The notes beneath the pieces were generated by a model that was given only the letters and a program-made list of their open reading frames with translations, was not told the origin of the DNA and searched no databases. From positions 5,556,141 to 5,620,140 of the forward strand of contig JAYGXS010000005.1 of assembly GCA_036362985.1 (NCBI GenBank): a stretch of 64,000 bases of DNA. Reading direction: 5' to 3'. Positions 57,334-64,000 of the stretch are shown piece by piece. Positions within the stretch are counted from its first letter, which is position 1, and the number at the start of each line of letters is the position of its first letter. Position numbers and translations under genes: made by a program. This DNA comes from Ligula intestinalis. Lineage: Eukaryota; Platyhelminthes; Cestoda; Diphyllobothriidea; Diphyllobothriidae.

Positions 57334-58783
57334 GTGAATAACCTCCTTTTCTTCATTCTGCCCTACTCCATTGTCTTTTATCTTCACTCCCGCCCCCTCC
57401 TTCTGTTAAGTTAGTCTTCTGCGTCACAGGCGTGTGCTAGTTTTGACCCCTTCTGATTTCCTTTCAGTTCTGGAGCAGCACAAGTGATGTTCACTCACTA
57501 TGCTGTCCTCCCAACCCCCCCTCTGTATTTTTGAGGCTTCCGCCGCACGTGGCGATCGCAGCCCGCCCCAATGGCGTTATAACCTACGTATGTGTCTACC
57601 CAGTGGATGGTGATCACTTTTTCTACTTGGCAGTCCCACATGGCACACGTCCTTCTGCTGAGCGCAGCTTTCAAACCACGGTAGTATCTTCTGGTGATGA
57701 TAATCGGTGCCTCTTCCAAGACCCAGCTGTTCTGTGGCCTAACTAGTGAGAGCCTATCACCGGCTAGATTGCTGCGGCCACTCTCATCTTGCCTTTGTCT
57801 TATTGCAGGTTTGACCATATTCATCCTGCTGGGCTGCATTATAGTCCTTGAGTTGGAGCACCTTTTCGACGACGTCCATTGTGTGCTCCACAGGATGGTG
57901 GTGCTGTTGCAGGGACGGTAACCTATGCGTGCATTAGTTTTGAGTGGTAGCCAACTCGTATTGTGTCTACCGCCTTCTCTCTTATCCCAAGAAGACCCGA
58001 TGCCGGATTGGGCGCAGATGGCTGCTGCGGCGTGAGTCTTGATCTGGTTCCCCTGTTTGTCCAGCGCATCCAACCCGCGGCCCGTTTTTTTTGGGAGGGG
58101 GGAGGCAATGTCTGCAAGTACAGTACACCGCACAAGCAGACGACAGTTTATTTAATTGCATCAACACATACTCCGTGCCTCTCCTTCGTTCTAGTAGCCA
58201 CCATCACTACAACTCTCCTCGATGTATGCGTAGGAAGTTACGATGATTATTCGATTGCGCCTGGCGGACGTCTGCAGTTGTGTGGTTTTACAGAGAATGC
58301 TGTTTGCGTTACATGCTCCGCAGGCTATGTGGTGCAGTCTTATTGCCTACGATGCCCCGCGTCCTAGTATAGCTGTTCATGGTCGGTGGTTCGCTGGGTT
58401 TTTCAAACCCGCTCAGGCAGTTCGCGCTGCACACTTTATGGTCTGCAAAGCACTCTGTCTTCCTACTGTGTGATGCCCTGCGCAACAGTCGACTGTCGGT
58501 TAGTCCCACCATGTCGTCATCCTCCATCCTCGTTCATTGTTTTTGGCGAGAAACGTATTGATCTTCCAATTTACGCCTGGAGATATCTACGCTTAGGATG
58601 CCTCTTGAGTCCACTGTCTCGGTTGGTATTAGTAGTTCCTTTCTTTTTTGCTGTAGTTTTAGTCGTTGTTGTTGCTGCTGTTGTCGATTTTTCATTTAAT
58701 CATTTGTTGCTCTTGCAAGTCGAAGCAAGGGGATACTTTTGGGAATGTGTTAATTAATTAATCCCCTTTTGCATCTCTACTAG
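57334..58783 (+). other. Intron 7 (1.45 kb), with a possible alternative terminal exon
   Basis: Donor GTGAAT, acceptor CTACTAG. 57809-57921 could be an alternative last exon: acceptor GTCTTATTGCAG, phase-compatible with exon 7, reading GLTIFILLGCIIVLELEHLF before a stop at 57919. An open minus-strand stretch over 57498-58133 has no recognisable motif. GTT/GCT triplets at 58660-58690. Confidence 0.5.
57809..57921 (+). CDS. Hypothetical alternative 3' exon encoding one membrane segment
   Basis: After the good acceptor at 57807-57808, reading phase 1 from exon 7 gives 38 codons: a hydrophobic run LTIFILLGCIIVLELE, then HLFDDVHCVLHRMVVLLQ and TAA. If used, it would give a short membrane-anchored form with the OpuAC-like module but no complete class C domain. 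No AATAAA was noted close downstream. A chance open stretch is at least as likely. Confidence 0.2.
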
Positions 58784-58937
58784 CCGGTCTTTGCTCGGAC
58801 TCCATAGAAGCTATGGTGGAGCTGGCGAATATTCGAAAGGTTATTGTCATCAGTCCGACAGTGGAATCAGCCCGATTTCTGGTTCACCGCCAGTTCAATT
58901 ATTTCTTCCGTACAGTTCCCTCCATGTCAACTGCCAG
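58784..58937 (+). CDS. Receptor exon 8: class C ligand-binding domain, CS loop and FFRT motif
   Basis: Encodes residues 493-543 plus two bases: AGLCSDSIEAMVELANIRK, VIVISPTVESARF, FNYFFRTVPSMST. The 'CS' loop, the hydrophobic strand and 'FFRT-x-PS' align in order with GABA-B receptors. The Ser-rich stretch following that strand in GABA-B1, which contributes to GABA contact, is not conserved here (SPTVES), so GABA binding is doubtful. Acceptor CTCTACTAG; donor GTTAGT at 58938, phase 2. Confidence 0.87.
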
Positions 58938-61900
58938 GTTAGTGCCGCGAGTCTTCATTACTCCTGCCCTGTATACTTAAGCTACGCGTGAATTTCAACT
59001 GCATGTCTTCCACTCGCTAGCTGTTTTAAGTTGGCTGTCTCTCGACTTCCCCCTTTTCTGTTTGCGTTCCCACCAACTAACTGCTTACAGCGACATTCTC
59101 CTGATCACTTAAAACACTAGGCGTTTATTTTGAGTGCACACTTGCTAATGATAATGTTTTTAGGTGTTTTATTGGTTTACACCGTCATTGTGGGCTTAGC
59201 TGGGTTGTTTGGTTACTCTGGCCCTATCGGATAAAAAGAAAGTACAGCAATACAACCACTATTTCTTGCGTTGTATGTCCTGGAAGACGACGTTGGGATG
59301 TTCTTTGAATGCTAACACGTGGTCCCGTTTGATGAGGACAAAGATATCAACCACACGTTCAGCCCATAATTTCGGTCTGTGGTATCGGAAGCCCAGCGGC
59401 TCCAACCGTTAGAGGGTGGCTTCAGCTACGAATCGTGAAGTCGTCAAGCTACTTTATGTCCGTTTCACCTACCCATCAGACGTAAGGCATGTCTTGAGAC
59501 AGAAATTCCATATTTTTAGGACGTGGGCCTTTTCGAGTCGATTTTCCCTTCATCGAATTTATTTTGTAAGAATAATTCGATGGGATCGACTGCCAGATCC
59601 TGTTAAATAGAAGTACAAAGCCGCGTAGCATCAAGAGTGACCACGGCTTCTCTTGGCAAGGGACTTATCCTTTTAACTTTCTCCAATAATATGGTTGGTT
59701 AGTTGACGTCGAAACGATCACCTTGCCGTTCGGCATATTGGAATCCTTTTGAGAGGAACCCCTCCCCCCCCCTTGTGCGCTCTTGCCAGGCGTCGGTCGA
59801 TCGGTCGGTGATATAAAACTTGGGTTTTCCCATTAATAATGTTTGAATTGATTTCGTGTGTGTGGGCGTTTTCATGCTGTTAAATCCGTCCGGGACATAA
59901 ATATGGTGATCCTCCTCTAATCATAGTTTGTCCTCTCTACTGCGACAGTTAAAAGTCACTTATCCGCAGAAAAATAGCGAGTTTTTTGCTTCGTGTGTTC
60001 TCCTAGGACGTAATGTTTCTCCTTGGAAAGCAATTCGCGTGGCCTGTGGGGGTCCAACGCGTGGTGTCAAGTAAGGTTCTTTGTTTCGTCTTTCGTTTTC
60101 ATCTGGCTGAAGATTCATTTGATAGCTGCAGTCATGTTGGTAGGTTTACGTCAGTCATGTACGGTGAAAACTCACGCCGCCATACTACATTTGTTCCTCC
60201 GGTGACAAGTTTTGTAGCAGTTTGTCTTCTTCGAATGACATTGGGCCAGGCGTCTTACGGAGCTTGTTCTTAAGTGCTGCTTCGCGAATAGTTCTCTGTT
60301 CGCAGGTTTACTCTCTCACTCTCGGTTGCCGTCCTCTGCGCAGAGTCACTAGGAGCATTTATCTCCCCTGTTGGAACACTTCTTGTCTCGCCAACATGGT
60401 TGGTTAATAGCCCTTGTTGGATGAGGGGTCCCCGCCGGAGTCCAAACTGTGTGCGTTTGGAAGACGGAGAAAAGCCGCGACCTCAGCAGGCTTGAGCCAA
60501 AGGTCCTCGGGGGTGAGTTGGGTGCCTGGTCGGGAACTGCAGGCGAAGAGATGACGGCAGTCATGCGGTGAGACGCTGCAGTCGGGTATAGACGGGTCCA
60601 GCCTGTGTTGGTACTGCGCCAGGGTGCAGCGAGTCACCGTTGGGAGAAGTCGTTCCGTGGCCGCAATCGGAGGTGGATAGCCACCCAGAAGGACTGGAGG
60701 GTGGTAGCCGGATTTTGCGTCCACAACAGCTCTTCGGTGAAGGCGCTGGTAGCCTGTCTTGATGGCGGAGCTATCAGCGGGTAGATCCGAGAGAGACGAG
60801 GCGACAGCTGCCTTGTAGAATGTTCGGAGAGACGACCGAACGTTACGACTAGGCTCAGGAGCGTTGCAACGACGGTGGTTCGGATGGCCAGGTTGTGAAC
60901 AGGTCCACCAGAACTGCTGGCCGAGGAGTTTGTTGTGCGCGGCGACTGGCAGGACAGAAGCCTCCGCGTGAAGGTGATCGATGGGCGACATTTTATAGCA
61001 GCCCGTGGTCGTGCAAAGGGCACCGTTCTGTGCTGACTGAAGGCGGCGGAGGCTGGAGGAGCTGATTGTGGGAGACCAGATTGGTGCCGCATAGGTGAGA
61101 TGCAGCTTGGCCAGGGCCTTGAAAGTGGTTGTCAGCGTCTCTTTCGAGCAGCCCCAGGATGTGCCCTCGAGAGCCTTGAGGACCTTGGTACATCGGCTCA
61201 CTTTGCTTGCGACCTCCCTCGCATGGTCCGCGGACGTGAAGAGCGAATCTAAACGGACGCCAAGGAGCTTGGGCTTACGGATCAGCGGCAAAGCCTCGCC
61301 GTTGATGATGATAGCCGGATAACGATTGAACTCCTTCGGGTCCAGCGTGAAGGCAGTGACGGACGACTTGGCTGTCGAGATCGTCAACCCGCGCTGAGTT
61401 AAGAAGTCCACAACATCATGCATGGATTCCGAGAGGACCTGTGCAGCCTGATCGATTTGGTGATAATTGTTGAGTGTTAAGATGGCTCAGAACATGAGTC
61501 TGGGATCGGTCCTGGCAAAGACGCGGAAGCGCGCCGTCGTAAAGTGCAGCGCAAACGCGCGCAGGAGCGTTGTCAGGTTATGCGCGACCTTTAGGGGACC
61601 GATATCACACGACAACTGCCCGGGTAGGGCGCTACCGAGATGGGCCAATAAGAACAGATGAGGTAGACAAAAATGGTTTGTCCTTAAATGCGATGCCGCA
61701 AGCAGGAGGACTGAAGGCTTGATGTATACGCAGAAACTTTTGCAGTAAACGTGTTCTCTGCTAGCCCGTCTGTCTTCTATTCGATCTCAGTGGCAATTGG
61801 ATCTACGCGTTGGAAGATGATTCTTGGATGGAGGTGAAAAGTTTTCCGTCGCTGTCTATTGTGTCCAGGCACAAAGCCCCAGTTTAGGAATACCGGTGAA

Positions 61901-63645
61901 ACGGAGAAAATTCGATCGTTGGAATTCGAATTCCCTCTTTGCGGTGATGGGTTCGCGAACGTATCCTAATGGCCAGACGAATAAAATCCTCCTTCTAGCC
62001 ATACAGCCTCCTTTCCACACCTCATATATTAGGTTAGTTTTGGAAGACATCTCGTGTCTTCAGGCAGACTCTTCAAAGGCGAACAAATCGCTAGAGTTTC
62101 CTTCAACGGGCAACATGTCTAACTGCCCGCAATGCGTGCTATAGAAGTTGCCAATTTGCCCTTTTGGTAAAAAAGTACTCGCTTCCACCGCTGGATTCCT
62201 CTCCTACGCGTGGGAGTGGTTTTGGCGCACTTGAAACACAAACACTTTCAAGGACTTCGGCCCCTATGTACTTTTGCCTGTAAAAATGATCATTTGTGTA
62301 CTATTATTTTTCCCCATTTGATTTTTCATGCCTTGATAAATTTAAACGCCTTTTAAAGCAATTATGCAAGAGAAATATTCCTTCTTTTACTTTTTTGTTA
62401 GCCAAGTACGCCGCCTTTATATTTTGTACTTCATGAAGGGGTAAAGTAGTTGCTATTTATGAGCATTTCAAAACTGACCTTTTCACTCATTAGGCATCAT
62501 TTTTTATGCGTCTTACCTCTCCCTATAAATTATACAACGCGGACCACATCCACTGCAAAAATTTGTGCACCGTTTATGAGGACTTCTAAATAGCGTATAT
62601 GGTTTTTCTTACACAAAAACGATGGCTTATAGTTTTTAAACCCAGAATACAAGCAGGTCAGACTCAAAATTACTTGAAAATTGAAAAAAGTAATAGTTTC
62701 TTAAAACCTTTCCTTTAAGAACAAAATTTAAAGAAGGCGCACTTTTCTATCGAATGAGCACAAGAAAGCTTTTTTGTCGATGTTTTCTATTAATCTTTTT
62801 CTTTAAAGTGGATCAGAATATTAAAAATCAGTGGGGAAAGCGTAATACCCCTAAAAGAGTCATTGTTTACAATTTGGTTTTTGACGGCGGTCGGTAAGGA
62901 AGGATCATGTCTAAAAACCGATATCCTGACCGGACTGAACTGCTCCCCGTTTTTACCAACTCTATTGAAGTAATTTTTCTAATCAAAAACATTCTACAAT
63001 TTCTGTTAATTTATCATAAAATAGCATCTCTACTGTACAGTTTCGTCTAGAATTAATGATCGAGCATTGCGTTAACTTTTCTGTCACAGCTCTGGAGTTG
63101 CGTGTACTTGGCTTCAGCTGAATTACCGCTGATAATTTGTGAAATTGTTTATTTAGCTTCTGCGTACATAGAGGTAGGAGAGTTGGTTTGTGTGTCGATT
63201 TAAGGAGTTGTCTGACTACACGCTCACCGGGACAATTCGCGATCCTCGGCGGCGTAGTTTTTTCAAAGGTGTTCTGATTGGCTGGACGTTAACTTTAAAC
63301 AAAACCGCCTGAGCATTTAAATCCCCCTCCCCACTTTGGCATGTTTGCGGCACGGCACGGGCTGAGTCGATGAGATCAGACCGCGCTTTGCTGTGTGAAC
63401 ATTGTCAGGCCTGCTCAGTGCGTAGATAACCTGTGCCAGTCGTGGTTTTCGTTGATTCCTGTTATTCAACAGACTCCTCCTCCTCTTCGACTTTACTAAG
63501 CTCGCCTCAAGCAACATTTAAGGTCAGCTTGTGCCTTGCCTGTCTGTTAATGTAAACACAATTTGCATTTCAACACGCATTTTCTTTTTGCAGATTTCAA
63601 CTTCGTAGTGTGATAACTGTTTTTTCCCCGCCGCCTCCCTTACAG
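58938..63645 (+). other. Intron 8 (4.7 kb)
   Basis: Donor GTTAGT, acceptor CTCCCTTACAG. Contains the Jockey-type RT on the opposite strand (60404-61480). 59000-60400 and 61500-63640 show no recognised feature; 62290-63060 is strongly AT-rich. Confidence 0.65.
60404..61480 (-). mobile_element. Jockey-type non-LTR retrotransposon, C-terminal half of RT protein (5' truncated)
   Basis: 339 uninterrupted codons from 61423 to a stop at 60404. In order: LTISTAKSSVTAFTLDPKEF, INGEALPLIRKPKLLGVRLD, SLFTSADH, LKALEGTSWGCSKETLTTTF, LTYAAPIWSPTISSSSLRRL, QSAQNGALCTTTGCYKMSPI, DHLHAEASVLPVAAHNKLL, and the C-terminal HDCRHLFACSSRPGTQLTPE, DLWLKPAEVAAFL. These are the post-catalytic thumb and C-terminal blocks of Jockey-like reverse transcriptases; the palm with its catalytic Asp pair is missing because the copy is 5' truncated, the usual result of target-primed insertion. 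No stop or frameshift in over 1 kb suggests a fairly recent insertion. Confidence 0.85.
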
Positions 63646-63811
63646 CTTCATTTTGATCCGCCTGTTCCGCCTCTGGGGTTGGCGCCGGATTGCCATGTTC
63701 CGGAAGGATGATCACTTCTTTGATCGAAAGGCATTTGAGGCCAACAACATTAAAATCGTTGGCGACTTTGAGGTTGAGGAAGCCGCGCTCACGTACGCTT
63801 CTGCGCAAAAG
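63646..63811 (+). CDS. Receptor exon 9: class C ligand-binding domain, hinge helix
   Basis: Encodes residues 544-599: FILIRLFRLWGWRRIAMFRK, DDHFFDRKAFEANNIKIVGD, then an acidic helix ending ASAQK. 'L-x-x-x-WGW-x-x-IA' is a clear class C/GABA-B signature for the helix and strand that open lobe 2. The exon ends at a complete codon with donor GTGATT at 63812. The rest of the ligand-binding domain, any Cys-rich linker and the seven helices lie to the right of the window. Confidence 0.87.
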
Positions 63812-64000
63812 GTGATTGTTATAATTATTTCTCAGTAGACTTCAGCACTGACTTCGTCTGGTATGTCGTTTTAATCTCTGCTGTATGTTTTTTTCCGATT
63901 AGGTTAAAATTAGGTCTTTTGCGGTTGACTGTGGCACCTGTCTGTGGGGATTAAGGTCCAACGCTGAGTTAACTTGCGCGTGGGCATGCTCCGTGCGTTT

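Larger units (their letters stand above)
20482..63811 (+). other. Gene span: GABA-B-like class C GPCR with N-terminal OpuAC-like module (nine exons, 3' end outside window)
   Basis: Seen: nine exons with GT/AG ends and matching phases join into 599 codons without a stop. Order: signal peptide (residues 1-23), OpuAC-like solute-binding region (about 50-400), class C/ANF-receptor-type ligand-binding region (about 414 to the window edge). Known: class C receptors use a bilobed Venus-flytrap domain outside the cell, followed by seven helices; OpuAC proteins bind glycine betaine and related quaternary amines in bacterial ABC importers. Inferred: a plasma-membrane receptor with two tandem periplasmic-binding-like modules, perhaps sensing an amine or betaine-like ligand. 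The seven-helix region and C-terminus lie beyond 64000. Potential N-glycosylation sequons (NRS, NDT, NQS, NYT, NVT) fit an extracellular chain. The closest recognisable relatives of the second module are GABA-B receptors, but GABA as ligand is not established. Intron lengths: 40, 13610, 2352, 12826, 4760, 1787, 1450 and 4708 bp. Confidence 0.8.

Noticed and set aside
57470..57486. Short alternative exon after CTTTCAG at 57467
   Set aside because: It would add only six codons before a stop and has no support beyond the acceptor word.
57498..58133. 211-codon open stretch on the minus strand in intron 7
   Set aside because: No domain, repeat or splice pattern supports it and it is antisense within an intron of the receptor. 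Composition is ordinary; a chance open frame is the simplest reading.

Overview
This is a eukaryotic, metazoan window: intron-rich, AT-leaning, and packed with degraded transposable elements, with one recognisable host gene. The mix of Penelope-like elements, CR1/Jockey- and RTE-type retrotransposons, tRNA-derived SINEs, Tc1/mariner relics, a Helitron fragment and a class C receptor-like gene with very long introns suggests a lophotrochozoan, most likely a flatworm of the diphyllobothriid tapeworm type. The organism assignment is inference.

The host gene lies on the + strand from 20482 to beyond the right edge. I assembled nine coding exons by hand (20482-20593, 20634-20844, 34455-34626, 36979-37129, 49956-50398, 55159-55372, 57160-57333, 58784-58937, 63646-63811). 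Every junction has GT/AG ends and every intron phase matches (1,2,0,1,0,1,1,2), giving 599 uninterrupted codons. The protein starts with a signal peptide. It continues with a region resembling the bacterial OpuAC fold (the substrate-binding protein of glycine-betaine ABC transporters), and then enters a GABA-B-like class C GPCR ligand-binding domain. The seven-helix part must lie to the right of the window. An extracellular receptor joining a bacterial-type solute-binding module to a class C Venus flytrap is the main discovery candidate.

Layout. 1-20.4 kb is intergenic transposon debris: an RTE-like endonuclease (-) at the left edge, a large foldback element at 7.75-8.14 kb, CR1-like endonuclease/RT pieces (+) at 9.2-12.1 kb, a possible solo LTR at 14.3 kb, and a Penelope-like RT (14.65-18.5 kb) apparently interrupted by other elements. 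20.5-63.8 kb is the receptor gene. Its introns run from 40 bp to 13.6 kb, and the large ones hold two related Tc1/mariner derivatives, MITEs, SINEs, Penelope GIY-YIG fragments with hammerhead-like motifs, Jockey-type RT 3' ends, a Helitron helicase fragment, a possible Wnt-like pseudogene and a 100-base assembly gap (46768-46867).

No functional tRNA or rRNA gene, CRISPR array or bacterial operon was found. Most open reading frames outside the nine exons are transposon remnants or chance.
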